Below are positions 56,106 to 64,000 of a DNA stretch of 64,000 nucleotides, piece after piece (positions within the stretch are counted from its first letter, which is position 1; every line of letters starts with the position of its first letter). This DNA comes from Lophius americanus (lineage: Eukaryota > Chordata > Actinopteri > Lophiiformes > Lophiidae), in contig JBBDHG010000412.1 in NCBI GenBank assembly GCA_037951165.1, positions 1 to 64,000 on the forward strand, in the 5' to 3' direction. The position numbers and the translations under genes are program-made. The notes beneath the pieces were generated by a model that ran no database searches, was not told the origin of the DNA, and was given only the letters and a program-made list of their open reading frames with translations.

Positions 56106-56345
56106 TGTGATGGCTAGACGAGTAATGGTACCATCTCCAGAAGTTTGGGTCTTGTTGGGTGGTCCTGGTCTCCAGTGGTCAGTGCCGACCAAAGTGGTCA
56201 AAGGAAGGACAACCAGGGAACCGGCCCACCTGAGATCTGCTGTAGAACCGGTTCTGACAGAAAGCTGTCAGAACCCACAGTGACGTCACAAAGCCTAAGA
56301 GGGGCCATGATCGTCGGGTGGTTTTAATGTTATGGCTGCTATGAC
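56100..56345 (+). mobile_element. internally deleted Tc1-like transposon (family 1), plus strand
   Basis: AAGTTGTGATGGCTAGACGA (56103) begins the helix-turn-helix region. CATCTCCAGAAGTTTGGGTC, TTGTTGGGTGGTCCTGGTCT, GTGGTCAGTGCCGACC and GTGGTCAAAGGAAGGACAAC follow, then GGTTCTGACAGAAAGCTGTC and AGAACCCACAGTG. The sequence then jumps to the right end, GGGTGGTTTTAATGTTATGG with CTGCTATGACACCGTGTGTA. The 5' leader and left end have been replaced by the 33-bp array. Confidence 0.8.
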
Positions 56346-56349
56346 ACCG

Positions 56350-56790
56350 TGTGTATAAAGAGATGACTGTAAAAGCCCCCCGAAAAGAGTCGAAGGTTTT
56401 ATCCTCAATTTGTCAGATTTGTTAAATCAAGGAGATCAAAGGAGAAAAAACTGGATAAAAATCGTTTGTCGGATTTCTCAAATAGTTTTTTTTTTTTGTT
56501 GTACAATAAATTCAAACTCCACGGAACAAACTTTTCTTTCCCGGCACCAATTATAACCGTTTGCCTGAAACAGTTTTGGGTTTTTTTTTTAGGCTCGGCC
56601 TCGGCGGATCAGAACCCTCCATCTGGTTCCTGACGGCTAATTGGATGGCGATCCATCGCCGGTCAACCGTTGGAGGCAGGATGTGGCGCCGCAGAGAGGT
56701 TCTACTCAGAAGTGTGAAATTAAAAATCTGCTGCATCCGGGCCACAACAGAACCCCAACGCAGACAGACGGGCCCACGATGGGGGGAACC
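56350..56790. other. unassigned non-coding DNA
   Basis: No exon recognised. Frames open on both strands at 56551-56857 have no domain. A 16-bp tandem (GGAACCCAAGATGGTC) ends the segment. Confidence 0.35.
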
Positions 56791-56817
56791 CAAGATGGTC
56801 GGAACCCAAGATGGTCG

Positions 56818-56891
56818 GAAACCGGATGAGATATTACTCCGATCGGCACAATGTTGAGACCGGGTTGGTGGTTGTAATGTTATGGCTGATT
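56818..56891 (+). mobile_element. partial copy of the Tc1-end/Rex3-like composite
   Basis: CCGGATGAGATATTACTCCG, CACAATGTTGAGACCGGG and TTGGTGGTTGTAATGTTATG with GCTGATT match the right half of 57016-57211. The left end is missing. Confidence 0.65.
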
Positions 56892-57015
56892 GGCGTATGT
56901 CAGTTTTTGAAACTTTTGTTTTCTGTTGAATTGAGATATTAATAAAACACTTTAATTCAAATAAACGTCACATTATAAAAAAAAAAACCTAAATGACTAA
57001 AGATGTAGTACGCTA

Positions 57016-57211
57016 AAATCAGCCACAACATTACAACCACCAACTGGTTGTGGTGGCAACTGGCCAAGCAGGGCATCCCAGACATCCCACTCCCCAGCAA
57101 CACTCTCCAGATCATCCCGGGTAAACCCGAGATGAGGCCGGATGAGATATTCCTCCAACAAAAGACACAATGTTGAGACCGGGGTGGTGGTTGTAATGTT
57201 GTGGCTGATTT
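57016..57211. mobile_element. 196-bp composite: Tc1-like inverted ends around a Rex3-like segment
   Basis: The ends are perfect 27-bp inverted repeats (AAATCAGCCACAACATTACA plus ACCACCA at 57016-57042, and its exact complement at 57185-57211). They belong to the same end family as the Tc1-like copies. The interior (57050-57160) reads GGTGGCAACTGGCCAAGCAG, CATCCCACTCCCCAGCAACA, CTCTCCAGATCATCCCGGGT and GGCCGGATGAGATATTCCTC, a succession recalled from the 3' part of the RTE-type LINE Rex3. It has no coding capacity. Confidence 0.7.
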
Positions 57212-57337
57212 GAGAATGTCAGGTTTTTTTTTTTAAACGATACAGATGTTTTCTCTTGAAATCAGATAACGACACACATCCCATGAATTAACACCATGAA
57301 ATATAACAGCGTAGACGATGAAAGACGTGATAGACTA

Positions 57338-57368
57338 GGATCAGCCAAAACAATACAACCAGTAACTT
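57338..57368. mobile_element. isolated Tc1-like end
   Basis: GATCAGCCAAAACAATACAA with CCAGTAAC resembles the family 1 end but no element follows. Confidence 0.4.
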
Positions 57369-57369
57369 C

Positions 57370-58620
57370 CTGTCACTGCTATGTTGCAGCCGTTCGGTAT
57401 TTAATCCCTCCAACAAGTTCTGGGTTCCCTCCCACTCGGCCTCGTCTGGTAAACCTCCGCCGGAGGTGGACTGGAAGCGTCCTTATCAGATTCCCGAACC
57501 ATGGGAGCGTAAAACGAAGATAAGAAGGACGAGTAGGAGTGAAATTGCTTGAAGATTTGAAACAATTGAAAAACTCCAACGTGAAATAAGAAATCCAGAT
57601 AAAAAAAAAAACCCAGTTAAAAGGTTTTACAATGGAACAAAAACACAAACTTCAGTTTGGACTTCCTTGAGATGTAGAAGAAAAAACCCGGTTCCTCAAT
57701 CTGCTTTTGTCGTTTACGCGTGAAGTTCCTATTTTCTCACTTGAATCACATGTTTTCACCAATTTTTGACGTAAAACAATGTGAAATAAGTTCCCGGTGT
57801 TTGACCCTTCTCTGACCAAATTGGTGGGCGGAGCTAGCTCGCACGTATGGAGAGCTTGAATCAGACAATGGCGGAAGCCGCGGCAACTTTCACAAGTGTT
57901 GAAAAAAACCTTTACCGCCTCCGACTCCTCATTCGCCGTCTCTTCAGTGGAAACCATGACTCGGCATTTTCTGAGGGGTTTGTCGATGAATCAATCAACC
58001 ACACGTTGTTTTTTTTCAGTTTTTCTTACTCATGTCACCCCCCCCCCCCCCCCCCCGCTGACTCACAGATCTCCTCAGATCATCCGATGTTCTGCGGCCG
58101 CCTGAAAAAAAAAAGCGCTGATAAGTTAAGGGAAAAAAACAAAAACTTTGTGTAATATTCGCCTGAAGTTTTCCCCCGCTGAGTCGTCTTTATCTCACGA
58201 CGGCGTCTGGCCTGCTTTGTGTTAAGCCCGAGGAGGAATTCCACACATGCGAGGCCGGATTAGAGGCCCCAGCTTTCGACAGGGTCGCACCAGAACAGAA
58301 GCTCCGGGATCAATCAGGGTCTCGTCAGAGTCAATGTCGGATTCTTACGCTCTTGAATGCGACACAAAAAAATCACAACAGGAACTATAAAAACACAAGA
58401 AATCTGCCGTTAGACGAAGGATTCCGAGGCAGAAATGGATTTTCTTAGTCAGATTTATGACTAAGGATGTGTGTTGGACGACCTTTTTACGACGCCGTAA
58501 CTCAGACGCGATGACAGCGACATCGTTAGACAACAAAATGTGATTAAACCCTAAAACGTTTACAGAGAAAGAGGCTGAAACGTAACCTTAAATATGTCAT
58601 CTTATTATATAGCCTTGTTT
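57370..58620. other. unassigned non-coding DNA
   Basis: C19 at 58038-58056. Frames on both strands (57652-57957 minus, 57847-58155 plus) overlap and have no recognisable domain. Confidence 0.35.
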
Positions 58621-58626
58621 ATTTTA

Positions 58627-58660
58627 GCAGTTTCCATCCTTGAGGTAGGATGGAAACTGC
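58627..58660. repeat. perfect 14-bp stem hairpin
   Basis: GCAGTTTCCATCCT and AGGATGGAAACTGC around the 6-nt loop TGAGGT. It is followed 12 bp later by a G12 run. Confidence 0.85.
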
Positions 58661-58720
58661 CTGGTTCTTTTGGGGGGGGGGGGAGTCGTTTGGGTAAATC
58701 CTCATATTGGTTCATCCTTA

Positions 58721-58814
58721 CACTGTAAAAAATGTTTTTAATTTCCTCACTAGTAACAAACTATTAGATATTAGATTAAAAAGAAATTATTAAAATAATT
58801 CTCTTTTTACAGTG
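58721..58814. mobile_element. 94-bp MITE-like element
   Basis: Inverted ends CACTGTAAAAA (58721-58731) and TTTTTACAGTG (58804-58814) flank an AT-rich interior with CTCACTAGTAACAAACTATT. The CACTGTAAAAA end is recalled from short fish DNA elements. A further TTTTTACAGTG at 59127-59137 could be the end of another copy. Confidence 0.6.
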
Positions 58815-58819
58815 TGTAA

Positions 58820-59150
58820 TGTTTTTCTTTAAAGCTGCAGGAAAGAAATAATCTCAGATTCCAACACCAATAATAAAAAAATAATAATTATTGATTTGTG
58901 GGGTTTTTTCAAGGTTTTTTTTTTAAGGTAGATTTGTGAAAAATGTTGAATTATGTTTTAGTGTTTTTTATCCTTATGGGCTTTAATCATACATTTATAA
59001 AAACAAAATCGTCAAAATAATATCATTCTTCTTCTTAACCTTAATTAAATGAAGTATTTCTGAGTCTAAAATATACGTTGAAAAATTATGTCATGGTTTG
59101 AAGTTATTTTTTTTTAAATATTTATTTTTACAGTGTTTCAAATTTGTCCA
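58820..59150. other. AT-rich stretch
   Basis: T- and A-run rich, with no recognised feature except the TTTTTACAGTG at 59127. Confidence 0.5.
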
Positions 59151-59154
59151 CACT

Positions 59155-59585
59155 CTTCCTCTCTCTCTCTGTCACTCTCTCTTCTCTCTCTCTGTCTCTC
59201 TCTCTTTTCTCTCGCTCTCTCTCTCCCTCCCTCTCTCTCTCTCTCCCTCTCTCTCTCCCTCTGGCTCTCTCTCTCTCTCCCTCTCTCTGTTTCTCTCTCC
59301 CTCTCTCTCTCTCTCCCTCCCTCTCTCTCTCTCTCCCTCTGTCTCTCTCTCGCTTCTCTCTCCCTCCCTCTCTCTCCCTCTCTATCTCTCTTCTCCCTCC
59401 CCCTCTCTCTCTCTGTCTCTCTCTCTCTTCTCTCTCTCTCCCCCTCTCTCTCTGTCTCTCTCTCTCTTCTCTCTCTCTCCCTCCCTCTGTCTCTCTCTCC
59501 CTCTGTCTCTCTCTCTCTCTTCTCTCTCCCTCCCTCTCTCTCTCCCCCTCTCTCTCTCCCGCTCTCTCTCCCCCTCTCTCTCGCC
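59155..59585. repeat. 430-bp CT-rich polypyrimidine tract
   Basis: Almost pure pyrimidine on the plus strand: CTCTCTCTCTC with CCCTCC, TTCTCT and rare G (GTCT, CGCT). Four long frames (158-195 codons) on both strands are serine/leucine or arginine/glutamate artefacts. Confidence 0.97.
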
Positions 59586-59774
59586 CTGGTCTGTTTGCGT
59601 TCTTCATAACAACATTTGCTTCTACTCTTCTCGTCTGATCCCTTTTATGCGACTGACAGCCAAACTGGACCCTCCTGGTCTCTGAAGGAAGTCCTTCCAG
59701 CAGGTTCCAAGGACATCATTCCCAGAAGGACCTCGATGGGAAACATCTGGAGATGGGCTTTCATGGACCTGGGT

Positions 59775-59892
59775 TTAAAGGAGCAGTTCACCCAAAGATT
59801 GCGTGCCGATGAATCATGGAGTCATCCTCAGGCTGCTGGTGAGTCAGGCGTGGGTCCACATGTTTCTGGAGCTACAGAGCCGAACAGAACCT
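59775..59892 (+). repeat. teleost 'AAAGGAGCAGTTCACCC' repeat
   Basis: TTAAAGGAGCAGTTCACCCA, GTCATCCTCAGGCTGCTGGT and ACATGTTTCTGGAGCTACAG follow the order of a common fish repeat as recalled. Its start is repeated at 25603. The GGTGAGTC donor-like site inside is therefore not evidence of an exon. Confidence 0.55.
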
Positions 59893-59989
59893 GAAGAAGG
59901 ACAGTAAGGACGTGTAAGGAGTTCTCACCACGGACGAGCTACTGTCGCACAAACCTGAAAACAACATGCCGGTTCCGAAAGAATATCAC

Positions 59990-60016
59990 GCCGCTGGTTG
60001 TAATGTTATGGCTGGT
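59990..60016. mobile_element. isolated Tc1-like end
   Basis: CCGCTGGTTGTAATGTTATG with GCTGGTG resembles the family 1 right end. No transposase sequence adjoins it. Confidence 0.45.
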
Positions 60017-60019
60017 GGC

Positions 60020-61260
60020 GTTAACTGTCCGCTGACCCGAAGAGTGGGTTCCCTGAACTGAAACAATTCTTTTGGTGACGTGAAGAAGACGCGTCGGGTC
60101 GCAGGTGGCAGCAGACGGCGGCGGTGGGTGGCGGCGTGGCCCCCGATCAGAACCTTTAATGGAGGGAATCGGCGCTGATTGTGCGAGGTGGCACCGGTCC
60201 AGAATCACAATCAGCAGGTTGCAGGAGTAATCAGAACCAGCGTCTAATCAGCAGTCATTGTGCCGCCCTCTATTCTGTTCTCCGGGCCGGTTCTGCCAGG
60301 ATGGTAAATGACCCTGAAAGTGGTGGGGGGGGGAAGGAAATTTGTTTCTGGGTCCGGCGCTGAAACTGCCAGCGTCACATAAATGATCCGAAAACTCAAA
60401 TATGACAGAAGCTTAATTGGTTTTTCATTTCTCCCTCTTAAGCGTCCGGCTCTCCCTTTTTTTTAATTAATGCCGGTGCCGTAAAGAGTTCTGCCGACCC
60501 TGGTGTCACATGGGACTTTTAAGGGAGTGGACAGATTAAAAGCGTCGTTGGTCCGGCGGGGCGTTTGGAGGTCGTGACCCCGACCGTCTCCGGCAGGAAA
60601 CGTCAGACGTCACTTTTTTACGTTTTGATGCCCGGCTCTTACGGAACGCACAGATTGAATTCCGAACGATCCAAACGGGATCGAACCGCGGGCCAACGCT
60701 TGATTCTGATACTGTATCCAGTTCCCCAACTAATCAGGAGGTCCTTCATTCCGTCACTATAAAAGTATTTGAGGGTCTATTTTAGCTCTTCAGAACCTCG
60801 TCTTCGTCAACAGTATTCATTTCCTGTCTCCGTGCGGGCGGGGTCACGGACTGACGAACCCCAGGCACGCCCGCGTCAGACCGGGTCGAGTCATGGGGAC
60901 ACTTCAGAACCCCGGGTTTGTCTACAGCCAGCCACAGCCTGCCTTTATCGCGAGGAAGGCGCAGGTTTGGCGAGGAGAAAGCCCGGCGGGCCTGCTTTTT
61001 GTTGCGGGTCGGCGATAACGCTCTGCGACGCGTTAACGCGATCCAGCTGCCTCTTCCTCCAAACACAGACAACCTGTTCCACCAGCATGAGATGATTGGC
61101 TGTTCACGGCTTCAAAGTCGGGTTCTCAGGATTTTTTTCCCCGGCAGAACCTTCCAGCCCAAAGTGGGGGCGCTGATACTGCTAAGCCAATTGGGAGCCG
61201 CGGGGGGTAAAGCCGCGGGGGTCTGCGTGGACCGTTCTGCTCGGCAGCGATACGGCGAAG
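60020..61260. other. unassigned non-coding DNA
   Basis: GC-rich frames at 60769-61095 and 60918-61517 (plus) and 60782-61072 (minus) overlap. The largest ends in the 15-bp array. No domain recognised. Confidence 0.35.
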
Positions 61261-61263
61261 AAG

Positions 61264-61410
61264 ACGTGAAGAGGAAGAACGTGGAGAGGAAGAGCGTGGA
61301 GAGGAAGAGCGTGAAGAGGAAGAGCGTGAAGAGGAAGAGCGTGAAGAGGAAGAGCGTGAAGAGGAAGAGCGTGAAGAGGAAGAGCGTGAAGAGGAAGAGC
61401 GTGAAGAGCG
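61264..61410. repeat. 15-bp minisatellite
   Basis: About ten units of GTGAAGAGGAAGAGC, the first three as GTGGAGAGGAAGAGC/AAC. The plus frame repeats VKRKS and the minus frame repeats LFTLF, explaining 118- and 199-codon open frames. Confidence 0.96.
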
Positions 61411-61516
61411 AAGGCAGAGCAGCAGAAGGAGAAATAATGAGAGAAAGTTCAGTATCCCATAATGTCATAATGTCTGCTTTTTACCACGGCGAGCCCACCC
61501 ATCCAGTTCAAGAGTA

Positions 61517-61517
61517 A

Positions 61518-61573
<56 letters not shown>

Positions 61574-61598
61574 CAACACACCCACACACAACACATAC

Positions 61599-61634
<36 letters not shown>

Positions 61635-62106
61635 CCCACACAGACACCTACACACACACATCAACACACACACACACCCCACACACACACCTAAACACAC
61701 ACACACCTAAACACACATACACACAAACATACATCCCCCCACACGCACACACACACACACACACACACGCACACACACACACACACACACCTACACACTG
61801 ACACACACACATACACTCACACACATACACACACACACACCAACACACACACATACACATACACACACACATACACACACACACATACACACACACACAT
61901 ACACACGCACACATGTACACACACACACACACACATCAACACACGCACACACAGACACACATACATACACACACACACACACACATACACACCCTAACAT
62001 CAACACAGACACACACACAGACACACACACACACACCAACACACGCACACTCCAACACATATACACACCCTAACATCAACACAGACACACACACTGACAC
62101 ACACAC
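61517..62106. repeat. 590-bp impure CA tract
   Basis: CA units with frequent variants (ATCAACACACCC, ACATACACAC, CACACGCACA, CCCTAACATCAACACAG). The block around CACCCTAACATCAACACAGA occurs twice (61989 and 62066), showing internal duplication of about 77 bp. All cysteine/valine- or threonine/histidine-rich frames here are artefacts. Confidence 0.95.
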
Positions 62107-62131
62107 TTCACTGTGTGAACCTGGACTGTTT
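62107..62131 (-). repeat. isolated copy of the 23-bp minisatellite unit
   Basis: The minus strand reads AAACAGTCCAGGTTCACACA then GTGAA, identical over 25 bases to the array at 37299-37588, in opposite orientation and directly beside the CA tract. Confidence 0.85.
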
Positions 62132-62224
62132 TATTCGTGATATTTAACTACTTTGCAGTGAGGATTGCGATCAAAGGTTTTTAACACCAGCTGAGTTTCT
62201 GTGAAACAGTTTTCATTCTTAGAG

Positions 62225-62600
62225 GCTAAATACAAAAACTAAGAAGCTGCATTAAAAACCGGTTTCAGCTGGACCCCCCCAGACCTGATCAGTCAGATCC
62301 TGGACCAAATTCCAGAAGAGTCTTTAAACAGGAAGAGATCCAAAGCTGTTCCTGAGGTTCTGGGCCGCCACAGACCCACAGAGAGACACATCATCTAAAC
62401 GCGGAGAAGACCTGGAACGACGGAGAACCTTCACAAAAGTGGTCCACCTTCAGAAAGTCCCCCAGGAGAAAGAAATGAGGAAGGTACAACAGAAAACTCC
62501 CCAGGAACCTCAGACTCTCTCTCCTCGCTAAAGGTCAGAGGTCACGGCTCCACTACTCCACCAACGCCGGGCTACAACGGCATCATGGGAGACTCTTTAT
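62225..62600 (+). pseudogene. Tc1-like transposase N-terminal remnant (family 2)
   Basis: CCAAAGCTGTTCCTGAGGTT, CTGGGCCGCCACAGACCCAC, ACACATCATCTAAACGCGGA, GAACGACGGAGAACCTTCAC, AAAGGTCAGAGGTCACGGCT and GGGCTACAACGGCATCATGG follow the DNA-binding half of a fish Tc1-like transposase as recalled. Stops and indels break it and the catalytic half is absent. It aligns in layout with 16180-16390. Confidence 0.7.
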
Positions 62601-62604
62601 TTAT

Positions 62605-63002
62605 TTATTCACATCTCGATGACCCTCAGATGACCTTTCTCTCTCTCCTTCTTTCACTAAAACTCTTTTTTTCCCCCCAGGTTCATTTCTGACGTCTCAC
62701 TGTAACAAATCCTGACGCGGAAAATGAAAAACAATATTTATTTATTTTTTATTTTTTTTTTGAGGATGAACTGATAGACAGAAAACTCACAATATTCAGG
62801 TTCGACATCTCATGAGTAAATAAATCACTATTCTCTCTTTTTTGCAATTATTCCCCCCTTAATTCCCTTCTATCCATTTTCTCTCTTTGTTGTTTTTTGC
62901 TTTTGTTTTTTTACCACCAACAGGGAAAATAAAAGAAATAAGGAGGCGCGGTCCAGTGCTTTTTTCACAGCGCTGTGAATACACATGTATGGGGGTCGGC
63001 CC

Positions 63003-63005
<3 letters not shown>
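62605..63005. other. unassigned non-coding DNA
   Basis: T-rich runs near 62740-62762 and a CT-rich patch near 62640. Nothing recognised. Confidence 0.4.

Positions 63006-63082
<77 letters not shown>
63006..63082. repeat. CA microsatellite
   Basis: About 38 uninterrupted units. Confidence 0.97.
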
Positions 63083-63084
<2 letters not shown>

Positions 63085-63085
<1 letters not shown>

Positions 63086-63560
63086 CTGCATCTGTGAGGT
63101 GTAAATGGCGGCTAATGGTGTATGACAGACCCGTGTAAAGGCCCATTAGGCATGTGGAGTGAGTTAATCTGATCTAACGTCTCTCTTCCCTTCTTTTAAA
63201 GAACCCCCCCCCACACCACTAGACATACCTTGGCTCCGAGTCAGGAGGCAGGTGGGGGACTCGGCGCTGACTGGGTGGGGGTCGCATCTCAAAACTCACA
63301 CGGCGACGTGGACCCACCTTGACACCTTCCTCGGCCCCAGAACCGCTTCCATATGTCCGACCAGGGGATTCGTCCCTCATCCTGAGATGCTGGCGAGGAT
63401 GAGGATGAGGATGGGAGGTTAGAGGGGGGGGGGGGGGGGGGTCGCCATGGCAACATGAGGAGCACCTCGTCAGGATAATTGGGGAATTAAATAACGCCGC
63501 GTTTCCAGAGATGAATCACACACATGCAACAAAGTCCCGTTTGATTGTGATGCACACGGA
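63085..63560. other. unassigned DNA with G18 run
   Basis: G18 at 63424-63441, preceded by GAGGATGAGGATGAGGATGG. No exon seen. Confidence 0.4.
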
Positions 63561-63563
63561 CCG

Positions 63564-63565
<2 letters not shown>

Positions 63566-63605
<40 letters not shown>
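63566..63605. repeat. CA microsatellite
   Basis: About 20 units. Confidence 0.95.
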
Positions 63606-63608
<3 letters not shown>

Positions 63609-63609
63609 G

Positions 63610-64000
63610 AAACAGGACGTCTAATTCGCTAGCTCGCCGCGCACCGTCCGCCTTCATGTGGCGTGGATGTATAGGCTGAAAATCAAACAGCGGGCCAATT
63701 CCCAGGCAAGCCTTTGAGGCTTAAGTGCTTTCAGACGCCTGGATTCGGTTTCATTACAGCTTGATGTATATTTTTAAAGAGGGGGGTCAGGCTGCGGACC
63801 CCGCTGCAGAAAAATGTGTTGGAATGTTTTGTTTCCAAAAAAAAAAAAAAAAATGATCTGAATTGTCTTCATTAAATTGTCTTTATTATAAGGGCGAACA
63901 GTAAAAACAGAATTCTGTCACTAAACAAGTGACAGCAGAACATGACGAAGGCCAGAATGATGATGTCTTCAGCCAAACGTTCTAAAAACAACAACCAAAA
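63610..64000. other. unassigned non-coding DNA to window end
   Basis: 63690-63780 is unique-looking (GGCTTAAGTGCTTTCAGACG, TCATTACAGCTTGATG). A16 at 63838-63853. No exon recognised. Confidence 0.35.

Noticed and set aside
58627..58660. let-7-like microRNA (loop reads TGAGGTAG with the next bases)
   Set aside because: The stem is only 14 bp, the seed-like word lies across the loop rather than in an arm, and the rest of the mature sequence is absent.
59098..59685. Serine/leucine-rich and arginine/glutamate-rich proteins of 158-195 codons
   Set aside because: Translation of a CT/GA tract in multiple frames.
59775..59892. Exon ending at GCTGCTGGTGAGTC
   Set aside because: The segment follows a common fish interspersed repeat and its start recurs at 25603, so the donor-like site is not evidence of splicing.
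60918..61517. 199-codon basic protein with KRKSV repeats
   Set aside because: The basic half is the 15-bp minisatellite and the first half has no domain and overlaps an opposite-strand frame.
61518..62140. Cysteine/valine-rich small proteins
   Set aside because: Translation of the impure CA/GT tract.

Overview
The window reads as nuclear DNA of a percomorph-type teleost fish. The evidence is the repeat content: degraded Tc1-like transposons of two families, 3' ends and reverse-transcriptase scraps of L2/Rex1-like LINEs, a piece resembling the Rex3 3' tail, a gypsy-like LTR, several short interspersed repeats recalled as common in ray-finned fish, and very dense microsatellites and minisatellites. 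The species cannot be fixed from this. Family assignments rest on remembered repeat sequences and internal comparison, not on a search.

No complete gene was found. There is no bacterial-style operon, rRNA, tRNA gene or CRISPR array. Nearly all long reading frames are low-complexity artefacts, such as CA, GA and CT tracts or minisatellites whose unit has no stop. Two stretches are weak exon candidates because they are open, not obviously repetitive, and bounded by AG/GT signals: 3551-3874 (minus) and 55010-55181 (plus). The segment is best read as intergenic or large-intron DNA.

Layout. 1-7 kb: mostly unassigned, with a LINE RT scrap at 1.6 kb and a 10-bp minisatellite at 5.5 kb. 7.3-9.2 kb: an internally deleted Tc1-like element, a Tc1-like 3' end and the first clear copy of an unclassified repeat called here family A. 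9.2-16 kb: unassigned DNA, an L2 tail, a gypsy-like LTR, a Tc1-like fragment and a long family A copy. 16-24 kb: a 0.8-kb Tc1-like transposase remnant, microsatellites, and a family A copy split by an L2 insertion with a matching 9-bp flanking repeat. 24-33 kb: minisatellites, a deleted Tc1-like element and more family A. 33.6-34.4 kb: AT-rich higher-order tandem repeat. 36.8-37.6 kb: two abutting minisatellites. 40-48 kb: L2 3' end, AT-rich repeat B, a 42-bp perfect palindrome, a SINE-like unit and family A. 48-54 kb: long C and G runs, family A, a LINE RT scrap, a Tc1-like 3' end and the inverted partner of repeat B. 54-60 kb: the longest family A copy, an exon candidate, and a cluster of Tc1-like ends including a 196-bp element with perfect 27-bp inverted ends around a Rex3-like segment. 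59-64 kb: a 430-bp CT tract, a 590-bp CA tract and a Tc1-like fragment.

The most distinctive content is family A. It has at least ten copies in both orientations, built on a monomer of about 282 bp with a recurring TAGGGGGAG-type motif and no coding capacity. The nested and composite insertions give a relative order of events.
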